DNA of 64,000 nt from Firmicutes bacterium HGW-Firmicutes-16 (GCA_002841545.1 PGZZ01000007.1:124001-188000); one strand, 5' to 3'; shown: positions 44,794-53,416, counted from the stretch's first letter. Translations and numbers: made by a program. The notes: generated by a model from the letters alone, not told the origin.

Positions 44794-46233
44794 TTATTCG
44801 CCGTCCGAACCTAAATAAGGAGAGGGAGCCGGTGCAATTCCGCGTTTCCACTCGATCCAATTTATGAGGTAGAATGCTGCCACGCCGCAAGCACTGCCAA
44901 AGACAATCGGCAAGATTCCAAGATAGAAGCTGCCTCCGGACAGAATCTGCCAGTACACAACGCCTATGGTACCAATAATGATGGAAACTATTCCTGAGTT
45001 TTTGGTAGCTCTCGGAACGACAAGCCCCAATCCATAGGCTGCGAACGGACCTGCGCTGCGTATTGCAAAAGCAAACGTGTTCAAGGTGATGATATCAATC
45101 TTTAAAAGGGATATCATCATGGCAACCACTGCGAAAACCACATTGCATGAACGGGTTAGGAAAATTATTCTCTTTTCTGTCACTTCTTTGACGTGTTTTG
45201 TTTTCATCCAAATGTCGTTAATGACTATTGTTGACATACACAGCAGATTGGAGTCAGCGCTGGACATTGTTGCGGAAATAATTGCAGCTGCTAGCAGCCC
45301 TGTGATTACACTCGGCGAATAAGCGCTGGTTACCTGCATCATTGCAGTGCTTCCTGCAATATTGGGGAGCTGATCTTTAACAGCAAGCGCGGCCAGACCG
45401 AGGATTGTCGGGAATATTGACATTGCAGCCATCAGCACAGCAGCAAGCAGAGCAGAGTTTTTGGCTGTTTTTTCATCTTTGGCACTTTCAAAGCGGCTGA
45501 CCATTTCAGGCCCGGATAGGAAGGTACAAAAATAGTTAAAGATATAGCCAGCAATGGTAATCAAGCCGATTTTTGTGAAGTCAAGCTGAGCAGGAGGCAA
45601 ACTTGCGGAAATTTTATCCCATCCGCCGCATCCGTTTACAACAAATGGCGTGGCAATGGCTAAACCGGCTAGAATAATGATGAACTGTATTAAATCGCTA
45701 ATCTGATCCGCAATCATACCGCCCATCGTCGTATAAATGATGATGACTAATCCCGCTAAGATTAGGCTAACATTCAAGGGAATTCCGGTCAAGGTTGAAA
45801 CGACTGAACCGGAAGCTGCAATCTGAGAAGCGGTTAGGCAGAAAAGCGCCAATATGTTGAGGACAGCTGTGACTGACCCCATTGATCTTCCATAACGGCG
45901 TTCTACGACCTCAGGAATAGTAACAGCAAGAGTTTTTCGAATTTTAGGTGCAAAGTACGATAGAGGAATCATTGCGACTGACGCAGCCAATACATACCAG
46001 CATGCGCTAAGTCCCCAATCGCCAAAAGCTTTGGCAGCTAATCCTGTGGTTGACCCTCCTCCAATATTGTTTGCAGAAAGCGAAAACGCCACCATGAAAA
46101 GGCCCATTCGACGTCCGGCTATCATGTAGTCTTTGCTGTCTTTTATAGCTACTTTGCTGACAATAAAGCCAACAAGCAGCATACCTATCAAATAGCCAAC
46201 TACGATAATAAGTGGAGCGGTTTGCACTCCCAT
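44794..46233 (-). CDS. Sodium:solute symporter (SSS family)
   Basis: 479 aa with about 13 membrane segments. SSS signatures: ANNIGGGSTTGLAAKAFGDWG near 60-80, TTMGGMIADQISDLIQFIIILAG and SATMSSADSNLLCMSTIVINDIW (sodium-site region). Imports an organic solute with Na+; substrate not readable. ATG 46233 has GGAGG nine bases before it and sets the start 27 codons inside the open frame. Neighbours are amino-acid-degrading enzymes, so an amino acid or related compound is a fair guess. Confidence 0.88.
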   Translation of the reverse strand: MGVQTAPLIIVVGYLIGMLLVGFIVSKVAIKDSKDYMIAGRRMGLFMVAFSLSANNIGGGSTTGLAAKAFGDWGLSACWYVLAASVAMIPLSYFAPKIRKTLAVTIPEVVERRYGRSMGSVTAVLNILALFCLTASQIAASGSVVSTLTGIPLNVSLILAGLVIIIYTTMGGMIADQISDLIQFIIILAGLAIATPFVVNGCGGWDKISASLPPAQLDFTKIGLITIAGYIFNYFCTFLSGPEMVSRFESAKDEKTAKNSALLAAVLMAAMSIFPTILGLAALAVKDQLPNIAGSTAMMQVTSAYSPSVITGLLAAAIISATMSSADSNLLCMSTIVINDIWMKTKHVKEVTEKRIIFLTRSCNVVFAVVAMMISLLKIDIITLNTFAFAIRSAGPFAAYGLGLVVPRATKNSGIVSIIIGTIGVVYWQILSGGSFYLGILPIVFGSACGVAAFYLINWIEWKRGIAPAPSPYLGSDGE

Positions 46234-46609
46234 AAAATACCTCCGTCTTTCTGTAAATGTATATAAACCCGTAGAACCCTGATCGGTTATTATAGTAACC
46301 GGAATATATAACAAGTATTCATAGGGAAAATGCTCGCTAAAAATTGCTATAGTAAGGAACTATTGACATCTCAGTTTTTTGCAATCGTTTAAGTCGGCGT
46401 TAACAAAAATGAATTTTAATATGTGGTTGTTGTGAGTTGTGGATCATGTTTCGAATGTACCCGATGTACAAGTGCATTGGCACTATAAAAGCACAATCAA
46501 ATGACCCTCTTTGTGGGCTGCGGCTTATGTTTTATCCGCTTTTTCAATTGCATCATTAGCAAGCGCAGCAGAAATTGCCTCACGGGCTGCCGTTTTTGGT
46601 GCCATATTA
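46234..46609. other. Intergenic region, no gene seen
   Basis: AT-rich upstream region of the SSS gene. A 26-codon frame at 46525-46605 (minus) next to the repeat has no family resemblance and is not called. Confidence 0.4.
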
Positions 46610-46725
46610 AAAAAGTCCAGATTTCAAGGGCTTTTCAGCCATCGGACAAACAAATAAGGACTCGACCATTGCATCAATAGTCAAGTCCTTATTTGTCTAA
46701 TGGTTCGACTGTTGATACAATCGAA
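46610..46725. repeat. Dispersed hairpin repeat, copy 2
   Basis: About 115 bases. Begins AAAAAGTCCAGATTTCAAGG and carries a small GGCT-TTTC-AGCC hairpin, then CGGACAAACAAATAAGGACT, the central stem (CGAC.../...GTCAAGTCC), then ATTTGTCTAATGG and GACTGTTGATACAATCG. Read on the minus strand it contains a short frame ending STVEPLDK-stop, as copy 1 ends STVVTLDK-stop. A second hairpin (GGGTGCAT/ATGCACCC) follows at about 46742-46767. Confidence 0.75.
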
Positions 46726-46890
46726 TCATTACTTTGCGAACGGGTGCATATATCAAAAATGCACCCGTTATTCTGTTCCGAAGGAGACCAATTTAGTATC
46801 ATCATTGCAAGCAGTGTATTCCGTCTTTGAAGAAACTGCTACGTTCATATTTATCCAGAACAGCAGTTATCAACTCACGCAGATTTAAAT

Positions 46891-46925
46891 AAAGATGCTG
46901 CAATTAACCCAGGCAGCATCTTTTC
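46891..46925. terminator. Terminator of the asparaginase pair
   Basis: 11-bp stem AAAGATGCTGC/GCAGCATCTTT with an 11-base loop; T-rich on the minus strand beyond it. Confidence 0.8.
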
Positions 46926-46981
46926 CTTTGTGTGTCTGGTATGGGCAATAACTTGTCGGTAAAAAGTCTAGCCATTTGTAA

Positions 46982-48022
46982 TTATTCGATTCTTTGACCT
47001 ATTGTGAAATCTTGAATAAGGGGATTATTTATATCGAACACAGGATATATATTGCCGATAACGGCTCCTTTATGATCGTTGACTGTCGGAAATGCCCATG
47101 CTTTTAGGTTTTCAATTTCTGTATCGTTGAGAACACCAAATTGCTGTAGAAGCCTGATTATTACAGGATGCACTGCTCTTTCACTGCCGTCTTCAATTTT
47201 AATACAAATTCCCATATTTCTCTCAGGAATACTAACACAGTATAAGCCGTCATCACCAACTTTACCGATAACCTTGCTTGCACAGCCTTTCATCAGCTCG
47301 GTATCAAATTCTCCATCACCGATTATCATCCTGGGGTTATCTCTCATCGCTTTATTTATTAAACCCAGAGAATTTCTGTATTTCGATTTTGCACTGTAAC
47401 CTGATGCAAGAAGCGAATATAAATAGGAATGCTGGTGCAGTGATATCATATATCCAGGAACTGAACAGTTATCGATGCCACGAATAATATCCGTGGTGGA
47501 ACAGCCGATTAATTCTGCAATTGTAGTTAAAATTAATTGCTGTACAGGATGGTTCAAATCGATATAGTTTTCGGTGGAATAGCCGTAATATTTGCAAAGC
47601 GCAAGCATTCCAGCATGTTTGCCTGAACAGCAATTAAACAATGGTGACGGACTTTTATTTTCTTTTATTAATTGATTCACAGCATCCTGATTGTATGGTT
47701 CGGCAGAGCCACATTGTAAAGAACCCTCATTCAAGCCTAACTTGTGAAGAATGGAATCAACCGTATTTCTGTGAAATTCTTGTCCGCTGTGTGATGAGCA
47801 AATAACCGCAAGCTCCTCTAAGGTTACACCGAACTTTTCCATGGCGCCGGATTCAACAAACGCAACTGCGATAAAAGGCTTAGCCGAGGATCGAAGAAAA
47901 ATTTTCGTGTTTGGATCCCCGAAATGGTAAATGATATTACTGTTGGAATCGGTAACGCACACCTGTCCACTATGCATGCATTCTATAAATCCTGACCTTG
48001 TTACAACCGCTAAAGGTTTCAT
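46982..48022 (-). CDS. Type II asparaginase (PF06089), second of tandem pair
   Basis: 346 aa. Belongs to the Rhizobium etli-type asparaginases, unrelated to classical AnsA/AnsB. Conserved sites visible: FLRSSAKPFIAVAF (48-61), ICSSHSGQEFHR and FNCCSGKHAGMLALC with the Ser/Cys/Lys residues the family uses. Hydrolyses asparagine to aspartate and ammonia. About 11 bases downstream of its paralogue, same strand, same stop-codon spacing, so an operon from a gene duplication. Substrate preference between the two unknown. Confidence 0.85.
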   Translation of the reverse strand: MKPLAVVTRSGFIECMHSGQVCVTDSNSNIIYHFGDPNTKIFLRSSAKPFIAVAFVESGAMEKFGVTLEELAVICSSHSGQEFHRNTVDSILHKLGLNEGSLQCGSAEPYNQDAVNQLIKENKSPSPLFNCCSGKHAGMLALCKYYGYSTENYIDLNHPVQQLILTTIAELIGCSTTDIIRGIDNCSVPGYMISLHQHSYLYSLLASGYSAKSKYRNSLGLINKAMRDNPRMIIGDGEFDTELMKGCASKVIGKVGDDGLYCVSIPERNMGICIKIEDGSERAVHPVIIRLLQQFGVLNDTEIENLKAWAFPTVNDHKGAVIGNIYPVFDINNPLIQDFTIGQRIE

Positions 48023-48033
48023 GTTTCAAATCC

Positions 48034-49080
48034 TTAATTTTTAATTCTTTCCCCAATATTTATTTGTGTTTTTTTCGAACTTTTAATGTCAAAACAGGGC
48101 ATAATTCTTCCTGTTTCCTCATTCAAGTTATTATTTAGAATTATATTATTCCAGTTTTCTAAGTTTGCTAATTCTGATTTTTCTAAAATCCCAATATCAC
48201 GGAGGATTTGAATAACAACAGGATAAACAGCGCGTTCATTACCGTCGGCTATTTTTATGCAAATACCAAGACCATCCTTTTTGATGCCAAGACAGTATAC
48301 GGCTTCGCAACCTACTTTGCCGATTAATTTCCCTCCGGTTGCCCGCATGAGTTCAGTACAGAACTCATTTTCACCGGCTACCATTTCTGGATGCTGTGTC
48401 ATGGAATCAAAGATTGTTTTACATGAGTAATGGTATGGGTTGTTTTTGTCTTGCGTATATTGTGATAATTTTGCATAAGCTAAGGCGATATTATATATCG
48501 GAAGAAGAAATATAGGCGCGCCACAACCATCAGTTCCTATAGATATAGATTCGGCTTCGACATCAGTAAAATAAGCGACTGTTTTCAGAATTTCCTGCTG
48601 AACAGGGTTAGATGGCTTTTCATAGTCATCGACACTATAACCTCTGAAAATTGCTAGAGAAAGCATGGCGGTATGCTTACCCGAACAGCTGCAGTGAAAA
48701 ACAGAAGGAGATTCTCCATTAGCAAGAAGCCTCTTTAATTCAGCCTCACTATAGGGGTTCATCGTACCGCAATGCAGGTTACCCTCAGCAAGACCTATTC
48801 TTTTTAAAATGTCTTCCACTGTTTTCTGATGGATTTTTTCTCCGCTATGAGAAGAGCATGCAACTGCAATTTCTTTCTTTGAAAAACCCAACGCATCAGC
48901 AGCGCCGGACTGCAGGAGCGGTATTGCTTGTATCGGTTTCGCGGAGGAACGGAAAAATATTCTTGTAGTATAGTCACCCAGACTATACACAATATTTCCT
49001 CTAGAGTTTACAATACAGACATATCCGTGGTGTAAGCTTTCAATATAATGATTTCTTGTAACAACTGCAAGTGGCTCCAT
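48034..49080 (-). CDS. Type II asparaginase (PF06089), first of tandem pair
   Basis: 348 aa, the same family: FFRSSAKPIQAIPLLQSG, ACSSHSGEKIHQ, CGTMNPYSEAEL and FHCSCSGKHTAMLSLA. Residue patterns match its neighbour along the whole length but with many substitutions, so the duplication is old or the genes diverged fast. GGAGTAG before the ATG. Both lack signal peptides. Placed next to the SSS transporter and, divergently, the amidohydrolase. Confidence 0.85.
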   Translation of the reverse strand: MEPLAVVTRNHYIESLHHGYVCIVNSRGNIVYSLGDYTTRIFFRSSAKPIQAIPLLQSGAADALGFSKKEIAVACSSHSGEKIHQKTVEDILKRIGLAEGNLHCGTMNPYSEAELKRLLANGESPSVFHCSCSGKHTAMLSLAIFRGYSVDDYEKPSNPVQQEILKTVAYFTDVEAESISIGTDGCGAPIFLLPIYNIALAYAKLSQYTQDKNNPYHYSCKTIFDSMTQHPEMVAGENEFCTELMRATGGKLIGKVGCEAVYCLGIKKDGLGICIKIADGNERAVYPVVIQILRDIGILEKSELANLENWNNIILNNNLNEETGRIMPCFDIKSSKKTQINIGERIKN

Positions 49081-49358
49081 GGCATACTACTCCTTATAAA
49101 AAAATCTTAGCAGCATATGGATGATGGATTTCGCCCTTCTATTTCTGATTTTTAAACGAATTGACCGTCACTGCTACTTTTTCAAGGTTTATAAATACCA
49201 TTAGTAGCTATACATAAAAACGCCATGACGATATACTTATCATGCGTAATTACCGCACGTTTTTCGCTTCCCTTTAGTCTCTATATAGGATGAAAATCGA
49301 TAATTTGCCCCATAAAGCACAGTCCTATTCTATAAGACCGCGGCTGCATTTTTAAAGC
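49081..49358. other. Intergenic region upstream of the asparaginases
   Basis: No gene, promoter or hairpin of note apart from the terminator that follows it at 49359. Confidence 0.4.
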
Positions 49359-49391
49359 AAGAAGAGAGGGTTTAACCCTCTCTTCTTTAAT
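49359..49391 (-). terminator. Terminator of the Asn-rich gene
   Basis: 14-bp stem AAGAAGAGAGGGTT and complement with a one-base tip (effectively a small loop). The same stem with a compensated T-A to C-G change, in the same AAGC context, occurs at 52807. Confidence 0.8.
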
Positions 49392-49472
49392 GTGCAAACG
49401 AAATAAAATGGAAAACAAAAGATTCTTGTGGGCTTGTATATAATATCTTTCCAATGACTTTGCGGTTCTATT

Positions 49473-49658
49473 TTACTTGTTACGATTATTCTCGTTATTA
49501 CGGTTGTTGTCGTTATTGCGGTTATTCTCGTTATTGCGGTTATTATCGTTATTGCGGTTGTTATCATTATTGCGGTTGTTGTCGTTATTGCGGTTATTCT
49601 CGTTATTGCGGTTATTCTCGTTATTGCGGTTATTATCATTGTTGCATTTGTCAGGCAT
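49473..49658 (-). CDS. Asparagine-rich hexapeptide repeat small protein
   Basis: 61 aa: MPDKC, nine copies of NN[D/E]NNR, then NK. GGGGTGATAAA lies just before the ATG, a strong binding site. The plus-strand frames across the same DNA have no such site. About two thirds of residues are Asn; no membrane segment. The single Cys near the N-terminus could anchor it. Not a known enzyme; similar short Asn-rich proteins occur in spore-formers. It precedes the asparaginase pair on the same strand and is followed by a terminator. Confidence 0.75.
   Translation of the reverse strand: MPDKCNNDNNRNNENNRNNENNRNNDNNRNNDNNRNNDNNRNNENNRNNDNNRNNENNRNK
49477..49643. repeat. 18-bp tandem repeat, nine units
   Basis: Units of the form GTTATTGCGGTTATTxTC, each encoding NN[D/E]NNR on the minus strand. 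Variation is mostly at the Asp/Glu codon. Likely to change copy number by slippage in multiples of six residues. Confidence 0.85.
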
Positions 49659-49724
49659 TTTATCACCCCTTTCTCGATTATTATTTCTCTTTATGGGGAA
49701 TCTATTCATATTAAAATTGAAAGG

Positions 49725-50900
49725 GTGTTAAGTATATTAATCGTAAACTCAAAAATAATCACAATGGCTGGAAACAACTATGATTCAGGCTGTATTCTTA
49801 TAAAGGATAAAAAAATACAAAAGATTGCCGAAGCTATAGATATTGAAGAAAATGATGACGACATAATTATTGACGCAACGGGAAACTGGACATTACCGGG
49901 CCTTATTGATGCACATTGTCATATAGGAATATTTGAAGAAAAGAAAGGTAAGATTGGAGATAGCTCTAACGAGACCACTGAGCCTTTAACCCCTTATATT
50001 AAAGCAATAGATGCAATAAATCCTATGGATTCAGCCTTTCACAATGCAATTAAAGCCGGTATCACCTCCGTTATGGTTGGACCTGGTAGCTCAAACGTAG
50101 TCGGAGGACAGTTCGCTTTCATTAAAACAAACGGTAGATGTATAGATGATATGGTAGTTCTAGAACCAGCGGCCATGAAAATTGCTTTTGGTGAAAATCC
50201 AAAAACAAATTACGGTAATAACAATATGATGCCGTCATCCAGAATGTCTATCGGCGCAATGCTAAGAGAGGAACTTTTTGAAGCAAAGCAGTATATTGAT
50301 AACAAGAAAGCAGCAATAGATAACGGTGAAAGTTTTAAAGAGAACTTCAGAAAAGAATGCTGGATACCTGTTTTTAACAAAGAAATTCCACTAAAAGCCC
50401 ATGTACACCGGGCAGATGATATACAAACAGCAGTTCGAATTGCTAAAATGTTTGAATTGAACTTAACTTTAGATCATTGTACAGAAGGACATCTTATTTC
50501 AGAAAAAATAAGAGAGTCAGGATATCCGGCTCTTATAGGACCAAGCCTAGCCTCAAGAAATAAAACCGAGGTGCAATATATGGATTTTAAGACACCCGGT
50601 ATACTGTGCAAAGCGGGAGTTAAAGTTGCGATAATCACTGATCATCCAGTTACAGTTATTCAAAGTTTGCCTGTTTGTGCAGCTATTGCGGCTAAAGAAG
50701 GGCTTGGCATGGATGAAGCTTTAAAAGCAATAACTATTAATGCAGCAGAAATTTGCAATGTCTCCTCAAGAGTGGGGAGTTTAGAAGTAGGGAAAGATGC
50801 AGATTTAGCAATCTTTGATGGTAATCCATTGGAAATAGCAACTAATTGCCTATATACTATTATCAACGGAGATATAGTCTATAAGCTTACGGAGAATTAA
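49725..50900 (+). CDS. Imidazolonepropionase-like amidohydrolase
   Basis: 391 aa. Amidohydrolase superfamily: LPGLIDAHCHIGIF near 58-70 (HxH), PLKAHVHRADDIQTAVRIAK, LTLDHCTEGH and AIITDHPV (catalytic Asp). SLEVGKDADLAIFDGNPLE ends the domain. The family includes hydrolases of small cyclic amides and isoaspartyl dipeptidase-like enzymes; exact substrate unknown. The start is uncertain: GTG 49725 is in frame but lies inside AAGGGTG, with no better site nearby. Divergent from the asparaginase genes, so it probably takes part in the same nitrogen-scavenging set. Confidence 0.82.
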   Translation: MLSILIVNSKIITMAGNNYDSGCILIKDKKIQKIAEAIDIEENDDDIIIDATGNWTLPGLIDAHCHIGIFEEKKGKIGDSSNETTEPLTPYIKAIDAINPMDSAFHNAIKAGITSVMVGPGSSNVVGGQFAFIKTNGRCIDDMVVLEPAAMKIAFGENPKTNYGNNNMMPSSRMSIGAMLREELFEAKQYIDNKKAAIDNGESFKENFRKECWIPVFNKEIPLKAHVHRADDIQTAVRIAKMFELNLTLDHCTEGHLISEKIRESGYPALIGPSLASRNKTEVQYMDFKTPGILCKAGVKVAIITDHPVTVIQSLPVCAAIAAKEGLGMDEALKAITINAAEICNVSSRVGSLEVGKDADLAIFDGNPLEIATNCLYTIINGDIVYKLTEN

Positions 50901-50991
50901 TAAAACGCGAAAGACTAATGGCACAGGTGAAAAATGAGTGCTCCCACCTAGCTGATGAGTCATACAAGAATAACTGCCCCTTCATGGAATG

Positions 50992-51010
50992 ATACCCCAT
51001 GAGGGGGTAT
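50992..51010 (+). promoter_or_regulatory. CsoR-type palindrome upstream of Csp-like gene
   Basis: ATACCCC, five bases, GGGGTAT, resembling the two boxes before copA (55290 and 55316). 210 bases before the copper-storage-like start. Confidence 0.55.
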
Positions 51011-51220
51011 TAATATTATTATTCCAATAACTAGCGGCCAATTATAGTGCTCTCCCTGTTAGTGAAGAACTCCGCAGAACGAGCGTCTTGTCCTACTCCG
51101 CTATCACGCCCATGTCGGCAATATGTTAGCAAAGTTCATTCAGACCATAGCAGCCCCAAACTATATTAATAATATTAGAGGTTTAATTTAATACTACAAA
51201 TACTGAAAGGAGATGAAAAT

Positions 51221-51568
51221 ATGGGAATAGTAACTAACGTAACAGATGCTTATCAGAAATGCATTGACGCATGTGGCCGCTGTGCTCAAGCTTGTTATGA
51301 GTGCTTTGAAGCATGCTTGAACGAGGCCGACGTCCAGGCCAGAACTAAATGCATTAAGATGCTGATCGAATGCGCAAGAATGTGCGAGATGTCTGTCGCA
51401 GGAATGTCTTCAAACGCTAACTTCGCAAAAGACCATTGCAAGCTTTGTGCGACAGTCTGTGATGCTTGTGCTCAGGATTGCGCAATGTTCAAAGACCAGC
51501 ATTGCCAGCAGTGCGCTCAGGAGTGCAGGACATGCGCTCAGGAATGTAGAAGCATGGCTGGAATGTAA
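51221..51568 (+). CDS. Four-helix-bundle copper-binding protein (Csp-like, DUF326)
   Basis: 115 aa with 19 cysteines, most as CxxxC on helices (CIDACGRCAQACYECFEACL, CKLCATVCDACAQDC, CQQCAQECRTCAQEC), the signature of Cys-rich four-helix copper storage proteins that line the bundle core with thiolates binding many Cu(I). No signal peptide, so cytosolic (Csp3-like). GAAAGGAG precedes the ATG. An upstream CsoR-like palindrome and the nearby copA-csoR-copZ operon suggest copper control. Confidence 0.92.
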   Translation: MGIVTNVTDAYQKCIDACGRCAQACYECFEACLNEADVQARTKCIKMLIECARMCEMSVAGMSSNANFAKDHCKLCATVCDACAQDCAMFKDQHCQQCAQECRTCAQECRSMAGM

Positions 51569-51626
51569 AAAACAAACCCTAGAAAGCCGGTGATTAATAC
51601 TGTTAAACGATATACTTTTTGCTGTC

Positions 51627-52322
51627 TTGCGTTCTATAGCGTCTTATATTTTGCTAATCATTATGGCGCGCATACTAGGCCGGAAAGCATTATCGCAGAT
51701 GACGTTTTTTGATTTTGCTGTGGTCATTACTTTTGGCTCTGTAGCTGCAAATATCGGTATCGGGCAAGACAATTCGTTCCATACTGCCATAACAGTATTA
51801 ATCACCATTGGTCTCTTGGGCGTATTATGCGGTTTTCTCCATATAAAAAGCTTTAGGTTCAGAAAACTTATTAATTCTGAGCCTCTTGTCGTAATAAAGA
51901 ATGGACAAATAATTGACGTTAATATGCTCAGGGGCAGGGTTACTATTAATGAGTTAACTTCAATGCTCAGAGATAAAAATATTTTTAATATCACTGATGT
52001 TCATTATGCTGTGTTAGAAAACTCCGGGACACTTTCAGTACTGCCTAAGGCTGAAAGCAAACCGCTAACACCCAAAGATATGCAAATAAAACCAATAGAA
52101 GGCGGCCTCACAAAGGATATTATAATTGATGGAATTATAATGCGAGAGAATCTTAATTCTACAAATTTGACTGAAGAATGGTTGTTAAATGAACTAAAGG
52201 AAAATGCTATAAAAAATGTGAAAGAAGTGTTTTATGCTGGCTTAGCGTCCAATGGAAGTTTATATATATCAAAAAGATCAAAGCAACATAAAGAAAAGCA
52301 TGGCCAGCACGGTATTGAATAG
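51627..52322 (+). CDS. DUF421 (YetF-like) membrane protein
   Basis: 231 aa from TTG 51627. Membrane part in the N-terminal 75 residues (SYILLIIMARILGRKALSQMTFFDFAVVITFGS is the YetF signature), then the DUF421 cytosolic domain (LINSEPLVVIKNGQIIDVNML, ITDVHYAVLENSGTLSVLPK). In Bacillus YetF-type proteins in spores and vegetative cells are linked to membrane and germination functions. The frame stays open back to a CTG at 51600 with GGTGAT before it; family alignments also start with LND-like residues there, so the real start may be upstream. Confidence 0.85.
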   Translation: MRSIASYILLIIMARILGRKALSQMTFFDFAVVITFGSVAANIGIGQDNSFHTAITVLITIGLLGVLCGFLHIKSFRFRKLINSEPLVVIKNGQIIDVNMLRGRVTINELTSMLRDKNIFNITDVHYAVLENSGTLSVLPKAESKPLTPKDMQIKPIEGGLTKDIIIDGIIMRENLNSTNLTEEWLLNELKENAIKNVKEVFYAGLASNGSLYISKRSKQHKEKHGQHGIE

Positions 52323-52622
52323 GATACAAAAACTCCTTTATTAATCATATTAGATTTGTATTAAAATAGTGAAATACTATTTATTCCCATTAAAATCGAA
52401 TATCTCAATGCTACCAAATATAAACAAAAAGGTAAGTGAGTAAAAGCACATTACGTCTAATTCCGCAAGGTGCCTTGTGCGCTATTTTACATTATCATTC
52501 CACATAACCGTCAGTGGCTTTTTTTACAGCGAGAGAGAATGGTGGATTTCAGCATGAAATAGATAGTCAAGGCGTAATACCAGTCTTATCCTGAATTTTA
52601 CTATTCAGAGAGAGGTAAGGTT
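52323..52622. other. Intergenic region, nothing recognised
   Basis: 300 bases between the DUF421 gene and the ADH remnant with no clear coding pattern; GAGAGAGGTAAGG just before 52623 is the old ribosome binding site. Confidence 0.4.
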
Positions 52623-52795
52623 ATGAAGGCAATTGTTTATGAAGGCATGAAGCAGGTTAATGTAATAAAAGTTGTTGATCCTATTATGCCACCGACATTA
52701 TTACATATAGGATTCCACTTGATAAAGGAAGTTATGGATACGAATTATTTGATAAAAAAGAGGACGGCTGTATAAAAGTCGTTTTTAAGCTGTAG
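52623..52795 (+). pseudogene. Zinc alcohol dehydrogenase, central part deleted
   Basis: ATG 52623 with AGAGGTAAGG reads MKAIVYEGMKQVNVIKVVDP then IMPPT, the N-terminal strand of zinc ADHs. From about 52690 a second frame reads TDIITYRIPLDKGSYGYELF then DKKEDGCIKVVFKL and stop, the C-terminal end of such enzymes. All the catalytic and NAD-binding parts (about 280 residues) are gone, and the join shares a CCGAC-like microhomology and shifts the frame. Clean example of an internal deletion pseudogene. Confidence 0.75.
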
Positions 52796-52806
52796 AAAAC
52801 TTAAGC

Positions 52807-52838
52807 AAGAAGAGAGGGCTTAGCCCTCTCTTCTTAAA
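52807..52838 (+). terminator. Terminator, second copy of the 49359 stem
   Basis: 14-bp stem AAGAAGAGAGGGCT and complement, in the same AAGCAAGAAGAG context as 49359. Probably the old ADH terminator. Confidence 0.75.
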
Positions 52839-52865
52839 TGCGATACATCACCCGATTTGTAGGGG

Positions 52866-53255
52866 TACAAGGATATTAAGCAGCTGATGGCAGATTTGAG
52901 GCTGGTCTACAAAGCTGTTACGGAAGATGAGGACTTGGAAAACTTAATAACATTCAAAGAAAAATAGGGCAAGAAATATCCGTCTTGTATTAAAACGTAG
53001 GAAGATAACTGGCTTATTTTAAGCACTTTCTTCGCATACCCGCCTGGGATTCGGAAGATAATATATACTACAAATATCATTGAGGGCTTAAATCGACAAT
53101 TCCGCCAAGTAACAAAGAACAAGCCATCGTTTACAAACGATGGCTCACTCCGAAAACTGCTCTATCTCGCTTCCAAAAACATTGTCAAACGTTTAATTAG
53201 TTGTCGAAACTGGGTTGTGGTTTTTAATCAGCTAAACATCATGTTTGAGGACTGA
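52866..53255 (+). pseudogene. IS256-family transposase C-terminal fragment
   Basis: Frame from 52866 reads YKDIKQLMADLRLVYKAVTEDE, DLENLITFKEK, an amber stop, GKKYPSCIKT, another amber, EDNWLILSTFFAYPPGIRKI, IYTTNIIEGLNRQFRQVTKN, KPSFTNDGSLRKLLYLASKN and IVKRLISCRNWVVVFNQLNIMFED before TGA 53255. The IYTTNIIEGLNRQFR block is the diagnostic IS256 (Mutator) C-terminal motif. Both stops are TGG to TAG at Trp positions. The 5' two thirds of the gene is missing. No terminal repeats found. Confidence 0.85.
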
Positions 53256-53416
53256 ATTGCCTGATAATTTTTCCAGTACTAATGTTTTTTGAAGCATTGA
53301 AGGCATTTGTGCCTGTTGGGCGAATTTCAGAAAGAACGGTCTGTAAAGGAAATTTAGACTTCTGATTCCGAGTGAACTCTAATTCCTATTTTCACAAAAT
53401 CCGCTGAGTCGCCCCC
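53256..53416. other. Intergenic region, no feature seen
   Basis: About 160 bases between the transposase fragment and the GerQ-like gene. Confidence 0.4.

Noticed and set aside
46525-46605. 26-codon minus-strand ORF next to repeat copy 2
   Set aside because: No ribosome binding site and no family resemblance; too short to support.
49477-49643. CRISPR-like array
   Set aside because: The units are contiguous 18-mers with no spacers and encode protein repeats.
49454-49731. Plus-strand ORFs over the Asn-rich repeat (Tyr/Cys- or Leu/Arg-rich products)
   Set aside because: They are shadows of the 18-bp repeat; only the minus-strand frame has a strong ribosome binding site and a terminator.
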